This document shows, one piece after another, positions 8,097 through 16,165 of a stretch of 35,045 bases of DNA; position 1 is the first letter of the stretch; each line of letters starts with the position of its first letter. The DNA comes from Actinomycetota bacterium (lineage in GTDB: Bacteria; Actinomycetota; Actinomycetes; Nanopelagicales; Nanopelagicaceae): assembly GCA_003151395.1 (NCBI GenBank), contig PLXJ01000019.1:4901-39945 (forward strand). The letters are read 5' to 3'. The translations under genes were made by a program, and so were the position numbers. The notes beneath the pieces are model-generated. The model saw only the letters and a program-made list of their open reading frames with translations, was not told the DNA's origin and made no database searches.

Positions 8097-8963
8097 ATGA
8101 TCGAACCCGCTCTCAATCCCGAGAGCGGGTTTCGTCGTTTAAGAATTGATTTAGCGTACGACGGAACAAATTTTGCAGGGTGGGCAAAACAACCCGACCT
8201 TCGCACTGTCCAGGGAGCTCTGGAAGAAGCTTTGGCTAAGCTGGTGAGGGTCCCCATAAATACCATCGTGGCTGGTCGAACAGACGCCGGCGTGCACGCT
8301 ACGGGGCAAGTCGTTCACGTAGATATTCCAGAGAGTGCTCCCAGTTCGCGGTACCGTCCAGCCGAAGATATTTGGGACTTTGCTCACTTTAAGTATCGAC
8401 TTAATCAGATGTTGGATGAGGATATTCGGGTACTCGAAGTTGATAATGCACCAGTTAATTTCGATGCCAGATTTTCAGCAACTGCGCGCCATTACCGATA
8501 CAAATTACTTGATGGCAATCGGGATTTACCCCCGCTACGTCGCATTGATGTAGCCACCTGGTTTCGTCCACTTGATGTCGCCCTCATGAATCAGGCGAGC
8601 GCCCCGCTCCTTGGCAAACACGATTTTTTTACATTCTGCCGGTACCGCGAAGGGTCCACGACGGAGCGAACCCTGCTTGAATTCCAATGGAGCCGTGATC
8701 CTGAGGGTTTCCTCATCTGTGATATCGCGGCAGATGGATTTGGTTGGAACATGGTGCGCAATTTGGTAGGGGCGTCGGTCTGTGTCGGAGAAGGTAGATT
8801 TCCGGTGACTTGGATCTCCGAAATATTAGGTGCAGGTGAGAGAGTTTCGGATTCGTATGTCTTCCCTGCTCGCGGGCTCACCCTGGTCACAGTTGACTAC
8901 CCCGATGCGGCCGCATTGGCTGATTTTGAGTATGCGGGGTCCTCGCCTGATGCCTCATTTTGA
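8097..8963 (+). CDS. truA: tRNA pseudouridine(38-40) synthase TruA
   Basis: The product has 288 residues and converts U38-U40 in the anticodon arm of tRNAs to pseudouridine. The RLRIDLAYDGTNFAGWAKQP start of the fold and the catalytic GRTDAGVHATGQVVH motif (Asp63) are clear, followed by FDARFSATARHYRYKL and the C-terminal GFGWNMVRNLVG block. The ATG at 8097 is the only usable start, because an in-frame stop lies at 8088-8090. It has no clear Shine-Dalgarno site. Codons 3 to 12 form a terminator-like hairpin, so expression is probably low. In many actinobacteria truA follows rplQ, as here. The rplM promoter overlaps its stop. Confidence 0.96.
   Translation: MIEPALNPESGFRRLRIDLAYDGTNFAGWAKQPDLRTVQGALEEALAKLVRVPINTIVAGRTDAGVHATGQVVHVDIPESAPSSRYRPAEDIWDFAHFKYRLNQMLDEDIRVLEVDNAPVNFDARFSATARHYRYKLLDGNRDLPPLRRIDVATWFRPLDVALMNQASAPLLGKHDFFTFCRYREGSTTERTLLEFQWSRDPEGFLICDIAADGFGWNMVRNLVGASVCVGEGRFPVTWISEILGAGERVSDSYVFPARGLTLVTVDYPDAAALADFEYAGSSPDASF
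8104..8131 (+). terminator. Rho-independent-like hairpin inside the truA start
   Basis: AACCCGCTCTC (8104-8114) pairs perfectly with GAGAGCGGGTT (8121-8131), an 11-bp GC-rich stem with a 6-base loop, followed by TCGTCGTTT. It ends the rplQ operon by appearance. It lies inside the coding sequence of truA, starting seven bases after the only possible ATG. The descending arm runs into a T-rich but interrupted tract. Confidence 0.7.
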
Positions 8964-8990
8964 CCCCGTGGGGCTTGAGAAGGTAACCTG
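8961..8990 (+). promoter_or_regulatory. Promoter of the rplM-rpsI operon
   Basis: TTGACC (8961-8966) and TAACCT (8985-8990) are separated by 18 bases, a good primary-sigma promoter of actinobacterial type. The -35 begins on the truA stop codon. Transcription would start near 8997 and leave a leader of about 84 bases before rplM. It is the best -35/-10 pair in the window. Confidence 0.7.
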
Positions 8991-9080
8991 CTCCTCTGCC
9001 TGCGTGCTGAATTTAGCTCTCGGCTGATTTGGCTAGGCACTAAAGCTTGGCTTCTATAAGACTAGAAAGAGAGAGACCTC

Positions 9081-9536
9081 GTGCGCACATTTACACCGAA
9101 AGCTGGTGACGTCACCCGCAAGTGGCATGTCATCGATGCTGAAGGAGTTGTCCTTGGTCGCCTTGCTAGCCATGCAGCCATCCTTCTTCGCGGCAAGCAC
9201 AAAACCACCTTTGCCCCGCACATCGATATGGGCGATTTCGTCATCGTAATTAACGCAGAGAAGATCGTTCTTACTGGACAAAAGGCAGGCAAGAAGTTTG
9301 CTCATCACCACTCTGGTTATCCAGGTGGCATGACCTCTATCGTCTACGCTGACTTGATCAATCAAGATCCAACTCGCCTCATCGAAAAAGCAATTCTCGG
9401 CATGATCCCAAAGAACAAGCTTGGGCGTTCAGTCGGAACTAAGTTGAAGGTTTATGCAGGCTCAGAGCATCCGCATGCAGCACAGAACCCAACACCATAT
9501 GTATTTACTCAAGTTTCACAAATTGTGAAGAAGTAA
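9081..9536 (+). CDS. rplM: 50S ribosomal protein L13
   Basis: The product has 151 residues and is an early assembly protein of the large subunit. Recognised by [20 protein letters not shown], the [15 protein letters not shown] stretch, HHSGYPGGM and the [20 protein letters not shown] block (about 112-131). The start is GTG at 9081, giving the family's [17 protein letters not shown] beginning. A GAAAGAGAGAGA purine stretch lies upstream. It is co-transcribed with rpsI 13 bases downstream, from the promoter at the end of truA. Confidence 0.97.
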   Translation: MRTFTPKAGDVTRKWHVIDAEGVVLGRLASHAAILLRGKHKTTFAPHIDMGDFVIVINAEKIVLTGQKAGKKFAHHHSGYPGGMTSIVYADLINQDPTRLIEKAILGMIPKNKLGRSVGTKLKVYAGSEHPHAAQNPTPYVFTQVSQIVKK

Positions 9537-9549
9537 GGGAAGAAGAGAT

Positions 9550-10035
9550 ATGTCAGATTTCGATCCAGCAATCGACGCAGAAGAAGAAGTTCTTACTTCA
9601 TACACCTCTTCGACTCCAGCGGCTTCAACTAATCGTCCAGCAATTAAAGCTCCAGGAGGCGGCACCGGTCGCCGCAAGGAAGCAGTTGCTCGCGTTCGCT
9701 TGACCCCAGGAACTGGAAAGTGGATTGTTAATGGCAAGGCACTTGATGTGTACTTCCCAAACAAGGTTCACCAGCAACTTGTCTCAGAGCCATTTCGCAC
9801 TGTAGGAGCCGAGAATCAATATGACGTTATTGCGCGCATTAATGGCGGCGGTACTTCTGGCCAAGCCGGGGCGCTTCGCCTAGGCGTTGCTCGTGCACTT
9901 AATGAGATTGATCGTGATGCAAACCGTCCATCGCTCAAGAAGGCTGGCTTCCTTACTCGTGACCCACGTGTCATCGAGCGCAAGAAGTACGGTCTGAAGA
10001 AGGCACGTAAGCGTTCTCAATACAGCAAGCGTTAA
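9550..10035 (+). CDS. rpsI: 30S ribosomal protein S9
   Basis: The product has 161 residues. The S9 C-terminal tail reaches the P-site tRNA. The core begins near residue 38 ([16 protein letters not shown]), followed by [18 protein letters not shown], the [20 protein letters not shown] block and the basic tail ending [12 protein letters not shown]. The terminal Arg that contacts tRNA is present. The first 37 residues are an acidic, Ser/Thr-rich extension absent from the E. coli protein. Similar extensions are common in actinobacterial S9. A GGGAAGAAGAG site precedes the ATG. Confidence 0.97.
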   Translation: MSDFDPAIDAEEEVLTSYTSSTPAASTNRPAIKAPGGGTGRRKEAVARVRLTPGTGKWIVNGKALDVYFPNKVHQQLVSEPFRTVGAENQYDVIARINGGGTSGQAGALRLGVARALNEIDRDANRPSLKKAGFLTRDPRVIERKKYGLKKARKRSQYSKR

Positions 10036-10063
10036 TTCGTTTATTACGCGATTGCTTTACTAA

Positions 10064-11404
10064 ATGGCGCTCTTTGGCACCGATGGTGTTCGAGGACTTG
10101 CTAATGGTTTCTTAACAGCCGAACTTGCCGTAGATCTCTCGATTGCTGCTGCGCATATTCTTGGTGAACTCGGAAGATTTGAAGGGCATCGGCCCAAAGC
10201 GATTGTCGGACAAGACTCGCGCGCATCCGGAGAATTTCTAGAGGCTGCAGTTGTAGCCGGTTTAGCAAGTGCCGGTGTTGACGTTTATCGAGTAGGCGTG
10301 TTGCCGACCCCTGCGATCGCACATTTGGTGGCAGAAAGTGGTGCCGATCTTGGTGTCATGATCAGCGCATCACACAATCCCATGCCCGACAATGGAATTA
10401 AGTTCTTTGCTAATGGTGGCGGCAAGTTAGATGATGCCTTAGAAACCGCAATTGAAAAGCGTATGGGTGAATCATGGCAACGACCTACGGGACGCAATGT
10501 CGGTCGGGTCATCAATGATGATTCGGCTGCCGAGCGATACATCTTTCACCTTTTAAACTCGCTGACAAGCAACCTTACGGGAATAAAAGTTGTCGTTGAT
10601 TGTGCAAATGGCGCATCTTCTCGCGTTGCCCCCAAAACCTATATGCGGGCGGGCGCAGAAGTAATTGCGATTTCTAGCGATCCCAATGGTTGGAATATCA
10701 ACGAAAATTGTGGGTCAACACACCTATCCAATCTCAAGGCAAAAGTTCTTGAATCTGGTGCTGATCTGGGTATTGCCCATGACGGGGATGCCGATCGTTG
10801 TTTAGCGATTGACGGAAATGGCGCAGAAATTGACGGTGATTTCATCATGGCAATTCTGGCCGCAGATTGGCAGAGCCGCGGGTTACTAAAGAATGAAACA
10901 ATCGTTGCGACGGTGATGAGCAATCTGGGCTTCTTCAAGTCCATGGAATCCCTCGAAATCAACGTAGAAACCACCGTTGTTGGTGACCGATATGTCCTTG
11001 AAAAAATGTTGGCGGATGATTTTGTCCTAGGCGGGGAACAGTCAGGTCACATCATTATGCGTCACTACGCGAACACCGGAGATGGTTTATTGACGGCGCT
11101 TCACCTCATGCAAGCGATGAAAGTCAGCGGTCGCTCACTAGCGGATTTAAGTTCCGTTATGCAGCGCTTTCCGCAGGAGTTAATTAACGTCAAAGATGTC
11201 GCAAAAGAACGACTAGCTACCTCAGTTAATCTTCAAAGTGAGATCCAAAGAAAACAACGGGAGTTAGGAACCGGGGGACGTGTCCTTGTCCGTGCATCTG
11301 GTACAGAGAGCTTGGTCCGCGTGATGGTGGAGGCGAAGACCGCAGAAGTAGCACGGCAGATAGCCGAGGAATTAGCCTCACTAGTAAGATCTGAACTCTC
11401 GTAA
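10064..11404 (+). CDS. glmM: Phosphoglucosamine mutase GlmM
   Basis: The product has 446 residues and converts glucosamine-6-phosphate to glucosamine-1-phosphate for UDP-GlcNAc and peptidoglycan synthesis. The phosphoserine loop is ISASHNPMPDNGIKFF with Ser103 as the expected phosphorylated residue. The metal-binding loop is DGDADRC (240-246). The substrate loop GGEQSGHI and the phosphate-binding RASGTESLVRVMVEA end are also present. The start MALFGTDGVRG is typical. No Shine-Dalgarno site is evident in the 28 bases after rpsI. It sits directly before glmS, the preceding step of the same pathway. Confidence 0.97.
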   Translation: MALFGTDGVRGLANGFLTAELAVDLSIAAAHILGELGRFEGHRPKAIVGQDSRASGEFLEAAVVAGLASAGVDVYRVGVLPTPAIAHLVAESGADLGVMISASHNPMPDNGIKFFANGGGKLDDALETAIEKRMGESWQRPTGRNVGRVINDDSAAERYIFHLLNSLTSNLTGIKVVVDCANGASSRVAPKTYMRAGAEVIAISSDPNGWNINENCGSTHLSNLKAKVLESGADLGIAHDGDADRCLAIDGNGAEIDGDFIMAILAADWQSRGLLKNETIVATVMSNLGFFKSMESLEINVETTVVGDRYVLEKMLADDFVLGGEQSGHIIMRHYANTGDGLLTALHLMQAMKVSGRSLADLSSVMQRFPQELINVKDVAKERLATSVNLQSEIQRKQRELGTGGRVLVRASGTESLVRVMVEAKTAEVARQIAEELASLVRSELS

Positions 11405-11428
11405 TCACCATATAAAGGAGAACCCGCC

Positions 11429-13249
11429 ATGTGTGGCATTGTCGGATATACCGGTAAGGCCCTGGCACTCTCTCCAGTTCTTGAAGGACTACGTCGCCTT
11501 GAATATCGCGGATATGACTCTGCGGGTATCGCACTAGTGATCGATCAAGGAAAGCCGCTCTGGGTTGAAAAGAGAGCCGGCAAACTTTCTAACTTGGAAT
11601 CGACCCTTGGTAGCGTAAATCCCGAAGCGCATTCTGGAATTGGTCACACCCGTTGGGCTACACATGGGGGACCCACCGACCTTAACGCCCATCCACATCT
11701 GGATAACGATGGCAAGTTAGCCCTGATCCACAATGGCATTATCGAAAATTACGTCGAACTTCGATCGCTCCTTGAGTCACGGGGTCATGTTTTTAAGTCA
11801 GAAACCGATACGGAATCCGTGGTTCATCTCCTCAGCGATGCCCGTAAGAGCCACAATGGAGATTTGGCTGCGGCAATGCGCGAAGTTTGCTCACAACTCC
11901 GTGGATCATTCACATTGCTGGCGATTCATACCGATGAACCAGGAAGAATTGTTGGCGCACGACGCAATTCACCACTTGTAGTCGGTGTGGGTGATGGCGA
12001 AAACTTCTTAGCCTCAGATGTAGCAGCTTTCATTTCGCACACAAAACATGCCTTGGAGTTGGGGCAAGATGAAGTCGTCGATATTACGGCAACTTCAATT
12101 ATTGTGACCGATCTCGTAGGCAATGTACTCAAGCCGCGCCAGTATGAAATCTCTTGGGACGCCTCGGCAGCAGAGCGCGGCGGCTTCCCACATTTCATGC
12201 TTAAAGAAATTTATGAACAACCAAAAGCTATTGCAGATACGTTAATTGGACGTACAAATGGCCTTGGGCCAGATATTACAAATGACATAGACCTCACTGG
12301 AGTAACCAAAGTAGTGATCATCGCCTGTGGTACGGCCTACCATGCGGGGTTAGTTGGTAAGTATGCGATCGAAAAATGGGCAAATGTTCCGGTCGATGTT
12401 GAACTTGCCTCGGAATATCGCTACCGCGATCCAGCTGTAGATTCGTCGACGCTTGTTATACCCATTTCGCAATCGGGTGAAACAATGGACACTTTGATGG
12501 CACTTCGCTACGCCAAGTCGCACGGAGCTCGAATCTTCGCTGTTTGCAATACGAATGGATCAACAATTCCGCGGGAATCAAATGCGGTCCTGTACACACA
12601 CGCTGGCCCAGAAATTGCCGTTGCATCCACCAAGGCCTTTGCGACGCAGTTAATAGCAATGTATTTAATTGCACTCCACCTTGGCAGAGTACGCGGCGCA
12701 ATCACCGAAGAGTTTTATGCGCAGATAGGCGCTGAAATTGCGGATCTTCCAGATAAAGTCGAGCAAGTTTTAGAGACCGTTGAACCGCTACGAGCCCTCA
12801 CCCGTGAATTTAAAGATGCATCATCGGTACTCTTTCTCGGTCGCCACGTCGGTTACCCAACTGCTTTAGAAGGCGCTCTCAAACTCAAAGAGCTTGCGTA
12901 TATGCATGCCGAGGGATTTGCAGGAGGCGAGTTAAAGCACGGCCCAATAGCGTTAATTGATGTCGGGACCGCAGTCGTCGCAATAATGCCTCCGATAAAT
13001 ACTCCGCTATATGAAAAAATGGCAAGCAATGTTCAAGAAGTTAAAGCCCGCGGCGCAATTGTTATTGCAATCGGTGATAGCGAATTGGCAAGCGCTGCCC
13101 ACAATATTCGTATTCCTACTTCTCATGAATTCTTACAACCAGTCTTGGCGGTGGTTCCGCTTCAGGTGATCGCCTACGAGATGGCTGTTGCCAGAGGAAA
13201 CGATGTTGATCAACCACGAAACTTAGCTAAGTCGGTTACGGTCGAATGA
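11429..13249 (+). CDS. glmS: Glutamine-fructose-6-phosphate aminotransferase GlmS
   Basis: The product has 606 residues, full length. It makes glucosamine-6-phosphate from fructose-6-phosphate and glutamine. The N-terminal amidotransferase domain starts with the nucleophile Cys2 (MCGIVGYTGKA), and contains GIGHTRWATHGGPTDLNAHP and IHNGIIENY. Two sugar-isomerase (SIS) domains follow from about residue 285, with CGTAYHAGLVGKYAIEKWA, PISQSGETMDT and FLGRHVGYPTALEGALKLKE. The conserved end DVDQPRNLAKSVTVE is intact. An AAAGGAGAA site precedes the ATG. No glmS ribozyme or riboswitch was recognised in the 24-base gap. The PAP2 gene starts within its last codons (ATGA). Confidence 0.98.
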   Translation: MCGIVGYTGKALALSPVLEGLRRLEYRGYDSAGIALVIDQGKPLWVEKRAGKLSNLESTLGSVNPEAHSGIGHTRWATHGGPTDLNAHPHLDNDGKLALIHNGIIENYVELRSLLESRGHVFKSETDTESVVHLLSDARKSHNGDLAAAMREVCSQLRGSFTLLAIHTDEPGRIVGARRNSPLVVGVGDGENFLASDVAAFISHTKHALELGQDEVVDITATSIIVTDLVGNVLKPRQYEISWDASAAERGGFPHFMLKEIYEQPKAIADTLIGRTNGLGPDITNDIDLTGVTKVVIIACGTAYHAGLVGKYAIEKWANVPVDVELASEYRYRDPAVDSSTLVIPISQSGETMDTLMALRYAKSHGARIFAVCNTNGSTIPRESNAVLYTHAGPEIAVASTKAFATQLIAMYLIALHLGRVRGAITEEFYAQIGAEIADLPDKVEQVLETVEPLRALTREFKDASSVLFLGRHVGYPTALEGALKLKELAYMHAEGFAGGELKHGPIALIDVGTAVVAIMPPINTPLYEKMASNVQEVKARGAIVIAIGDSELASAAHNIRIPTSHEFLQPVLAVVPLQVIAYEMAVARGNDVDQPRNLAKSVTVE

Positions 13250-13923
13250 TTTGGAGCTCGCTGGAAGTTCATCGCCGGCAGGAGCGCAATCGTGCTATCA
13301 AAATCTCAATCGCACTCTTTTTTGCTTTTCTGGTAGTGACTGAGCAAGTTCTCACTAAGAGTTATCTTTACCGCCTTGATCACGATATTACGACGGTTAA
13401 GCATCACACATTCAGAGGATTGTCGAGTCACATTTTGTTAGCGCTCGACGACCTCGGCCTTCGAAGTTTGACAGCCACTTGTCTTTTAGTAACAGCTGTA
13501 TTAATTTCATATCGATTTAAATCTTGGCGTCCGATTAATCTTTCCGTTGCCGCTCTCTTGCTTCTCAACGGCATCGTGGGTGTAGCGAAGATTATTTTTG
13601 GTCGCTCAAAACCACGATTGCATCTAGATGTGTACCACACTGGAGTAGTGGGTTCCTACCCCAGTGGACACTCTGCAAATGCCTTGCTCACCTGGGGCAT
13701 GCTGGCATATTTAATTTACCGCTACACCAAATTTTGGTCTACAAAATTGCATGTTTTGTATTTCGCTGTAGGAATCGTGACGGCGACCGTTTGCCTAGTT
13801 TCCCTTATGCGCAATACGCACTGGTTTAGTGATTTGATTGGCGGCGCATTCCTTGGCGGCGCTATTTTGGTTTTCTTGATAGCCGCGGATCGCGCTTGGC
13901 CGTCAGAGAGGCAACCATCATGA
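13246..13923 (+). CDS. PAP2-family membrane phosphatase
   Basis: The product has 225 residues. It is a polytopic membrane protein with about five or six hydrophobic segments and the three-part PAP2 signature: K-x6-RP-like KIIFGRSKPR (about 120-129), SYPSGHSAN (about 142-150) and SLMRNTHWFSDLIGG (about 189-203). Histidines in the second and third motifs are the expected catalytic residues. The family dephosphorylates lipid phosphates such as undecaprenyl pyrophosphate or phosphatidic acid. The exact substrate is unknown. It overlaps both glmS and acpS by four bases (ATGA), so it is part of the operon. Placement among envelope-precursor genes makes undecaprenyl or phospholipid turnover a reasonable but unproven guess. 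Confidence 0.88.
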   Translation: MIWSSLEVHRRQERNRAIKISIALFFAFLVVTEQVLTKSYLYRLDHDITTVKHHTFRGLSSHILLALDDLGLRSLTATCLLVTAVLISYRFKSWRPINLSVAALLLLNGIVGVAKIIFGRSKPRLHLDVYHTGVVGSYPSGHSANALLTWGMLAYLIYRYTKFWSTKLHVLYFAVGIVTATVCLVSLMRNTHWFSDLIGGAFLGGAILVFLIAADRAWPSERQPS

Positions 13924-14264
13924 TTGATGGCATAGGTATCGATGTCGTAAATATCGCACGCTTTGAGGAATCCCTGCTTCGAACTCCAGCGATGAAAGAA
14001 CGAATTTTTACGGCGCGCGAAGCAAGTTTAAAAATCTCTTCCTTGGCGGCACGTTTTGCTGCGAAAGAGGCTCTCGTAAAAGCGCTTGATGCCCGTGACA
14101 TTTTCTCTTGGCACGACGCAGAGGTGATTAACGAATTGAGCGGAAAACCCACCTTTATTTTTACCGGACCACTTGCCAAGAGAATTGATGGAGCCCTAGT
14201 TCATCTCACTCTTTCGCATGACGCGGGGATTGCATCTGCGATGGTTATTATCGAGCGGATTTAA
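13920..14264 (+). CDS. acpS: Holo-[acyl-carrier-protein] synthase
   Basis: The product has 114 residues and transfers 4'-phosphopantetheine from CoA to apo-acyl carrier protein. The start MIDGIGIDVVNIARFEE is the classical AcpS N-terminus with Asp8 as a metal ligand. FAAKEALVKALDARDI carries the catalytic Glu, and LTLSHDAGIASAMVII ends the fold. ATG at 13920 is preferred over the in-frame TTG at 13896: a GAGAGG site (13906-13911) lies eight bases before the ATG, and the extra eight residues are not seen in the family. It overlaps the PAP2 gene (ATGA). Confidence 0.96.
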   Translation: MIDGIGIDVVNIARFEESLLRTPAMKERIFTAREASLKISSLAARFAAKEALVKALDARDIFSWHDAEVINELSGKPTFIFTGPLAKRIDGALVHLTLSHDAGIASAMVIIERI

Positions 14265-14265
14265 A

Positions 14266-15363
14266 GTGCGCGCCTTTGTTCAGATAGATCTTGACGCGAT
14301 TGAACATAATATTAAACAAATTAAGTCGCAGACATCCGCCGCTATTCTGGCGGTTGTAAAAGCAGATGCCTACGGTCACGGTTTGGTTCCTGTTGCCGTG
14401 AGGGCAATTGACTCAGGTGCGACGTGGCTCGGCACCGCTCTACTTGAAGAAGCCATTGCGCTTCGCGAAGCAGGTATCAAAGTACCCATTATCGCCTGGC
14501 TGACACCACCACATGATGATTTTGAGTCCGCCTTAAGCCTTAACATCGATCTTTCTGTTTCTTCCATCCAACTTTTTGAAGAAATACTCGATCAGGCTCG
14601 GCGAAGTGGTATCAGGCCGCGGCTGCACTTTGAAGTTGATTCTGGAATGCGACGCGGAGGGGTCTTAAAAGGTTGGGAGACTTTTGTTGAATTCGCGGTA
14701 GAACATAAAGATGAGTACAACTTGATCGGGTTCTGGTCACACTTTGCACGGGCCGATGAACCGAGTTCGGAGTTCAACCTCATGCAGGAGAATGAGTTTG
14801 ATCGAAAACTGGAGTCATTGAAAGTTGCGGGTTTAACACCAGAGATGGTCCACCTTTCCAATTCAGCGGCAATTCTTAGCAACTCCAGCGCTCATCGATC
14901 GATTGTTCGACTTGGGATCGCGATGTATGGATTGAGCCCCGATGTAAAGAACATGGGCGATGCTTCTCTATTCAATCTCCGCCCGGCGATGACGATCAGA
15001 GCGCAAATTCATTTGATCAAAGATGCAAAGGCTGGTGACGCCGTTGGATATGGCGGAGCAGAAGTTCTTACTCACGATACAAAACTTGGAATCATAGTCA
15101 TGGGATATTCCGATGGATTACCTCGCTCAACCTCAAATGCCGCAGGCGTTTTTTTTGACGGGCGCAAAGCTCCGTTGGTCGGTCGAATCTCCATGGACCA
15201 ATGCGTGGTAGATCTTGGTAATAATTCACTTGCAGAAGCTGGTGATTACGTCACGGTTATGGGCGGGGAAGGCTACTCGATTGATGACTGGGCAGCCGCG
15301 GCTCAGACAATCAATTATGAAATAGTTACACGGATTGCCTCTCGAGTGCCTAGAATCTACTAA
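14266..15363 (+). CDS. alr: Alanine racemase
   Basis: The product has 365 residues from the GTG at 14266 and is a PLP enzyme that makes D-alanine for peptidoglycan. The PLP lysine is Lys32 in AVVKADAYGHG. Other landmarks are HFEVDSGMRRGG, LSNSAAILSN, VRLGIAMYGLSP and the C-terminal domain with VGYGGAEVLTHDTKLGIIVM (the catalytic Tyr in GYGG) and GRISMDQCVVDLG. The GTG lies one base after the acpS stop. An upstream ATG at 14218 lies inside acpS and would add 16 residues unlike the family. No strong Shine-Dalgarno site is present, so coupling to acpS is likely. The sugar-kinase-like gene (nnrD) often found between acpS and alr in actinobacteria is absent here. Confidence 0.96.
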   Translation: MRAFVQIDLDAIEHNIKQIKSQTSAAILAVVKADAYGHGLVPVAVRAIDSGATWLGTALLEEAIALREAGIKVPIIAWLTPPHDDFESALSLNIDLSVSSIQLFEEILDQARRSGIRPRLHFEVDSGMRRGGVLKGWETFVEFAVEHKDEYNLIGFWSHFARADEPSSEFNLMQENEFDRKLESLKVAGLTPEMVHLSNSAAILSNSSAHRSIVRLGIAMYGLSPDVKNMGDASLFNLRPAMTIRAQIHLIKDAKAGDAVGYGGAEVLTHDTKLGIIVMGYSDGLPRSTSNAAGVFFDGRKAPLVGRISMDQCVVDLGNNSLAEAGDYVTVMGGEGYSIDDWAAAAQTINYEIVTRIASRVPRIY

Positions 15364-15394
15364 CTTTATTTCTAGTAGTCGGTGAGAGGTGTTT

Positions 15395-16165
15395 GTGGCT
15401 CATAACCCCTCCTCAGTGCGACTTGACTCTGTTTCCGTGCATTTTGGTGGATTGGCCGCACTTTCTGATGTCTCGATAGAAATTAACCCAGGGGAAGTTG
15501 TTGGAGTGATCGGTCCAAATGGGGCCGGCAAGACCACACTTTTTAATGTACTTACGGGTCTAGTTGCGCCGAGCTCTGGTTCCTTTTATCTTGGGGGAAA
15601 GAAGAGAAGTTGGCCTAAGACACCAGACTTAACCAAGATCGGTATTTCTCGTACTCTTCAGAGCGTTGGACTCTTCAGCGATCTAACCGTCCTTGAAAAT
15701 GTTTTAGTCGGGGCAACGCACTTATCTAATGATAATTTTTTCAAATCTTTGTTTGGATTTGATGGCGTCTCTGCTCAAAGTGGCCGTTCGCGTGCCGAGG
15801 CAACTTTGGCTGCTCTCGACATTTCGCAATATTCCGAACGCAGAGCAGATTCACTGCCGTATCCCATCTCAAAGCGAGTAGCCCTAGCTCGCGCACTCAT
15901 TTCGAATCCCATGACATTGATTCTTGATGAACCTGCTGGTGGATTGGGTATTGACGATATCGAATGGCTAAAGGAGTTCATTCTTCGGATTCGAACGGAA
16001 ACTTCTGTCTTGTTGGTGGAGCATCATATGGATGTCATCATGAGTGTCTGTGACCGGATTTATGTTCTCAATTTTGGTCAACTCATCGCGCATGGAACGC
16101 CAACCGAGATTAGAAACAACAGTGACGTCATAGCGGCGTATCTAGGCACTGGGGCAGACAAATGA
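15395..16165 (+). CDS. livG: Branched-chain amino acid-type ABC importer, ATPase 1 (LivG-like)
   Basis: The product has 256 residues from the GTG at 15395. It is a cytoplasmic ATPase of the HAAT (hydrophobic/branched-chain amino acid) importer family. Walker A is GPNGAGKT (40-47), Walker B LILDEP (175-180), and the switch histidine is His210 in LLVEHHMD. The ABC signature, normally LSYGQ or LSGGQ, reads LPYPI (154-158), so the usual Ser and Gly positions are replaced. The following KRVALARAL is normal. The GTG at 15395 has a GAGAGG site five bases upstream; GTG at 15389 would sit on that site. It is the first gene of the importer cassette and overlaps livF (ATGA). Confidence 0.92.
   Translation: MAHNPSSVRLDSVSVHFGGLAALSDVSIEINPGEVVGVIGPNGAGKTTLFNVLTGLVAPSSGSFYLGGKKRSWPKTPDLTKIGISRTLQSVGLFSDLTVLENVLVGATHLSNDNFFKSLFGFDGVSAQSGRSRAEATLAALDISQYSERRADSLPYPISKRVALARALISNPMTLILDEPAGGLGIDDIEWLKEFILRIRTETSVLLVEHHMDVIMSVCDRIYVLNFGQLIAHGTPTEIRNNSDVIAAYLGTGADK

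Noticed and set aside
11405-11428. glmS ribozyme before glmS
   Set aside because: The gap is only 24 bases and consists mainly of the ribosome-binding site.
13896-13919. TTG start for acpS eight codons upstream
   Set aside because: The ATG at 13920 has a well-placed GAGAGG site and gives the classical MIxGIGIDVV start.
14218-14265. Upstream ATG extending alanine racemase by 16 residues
   Set aside because: It lies inside acpS and adds residues not seen in the family. GTG at 14266 gives the normal start.
15395-16165. livG as a pseudogene because of its degenerate signature
   Set aside because: The frame is intact and full length, other ATPase motifs are sound, and it overlaps its partner gene normally.
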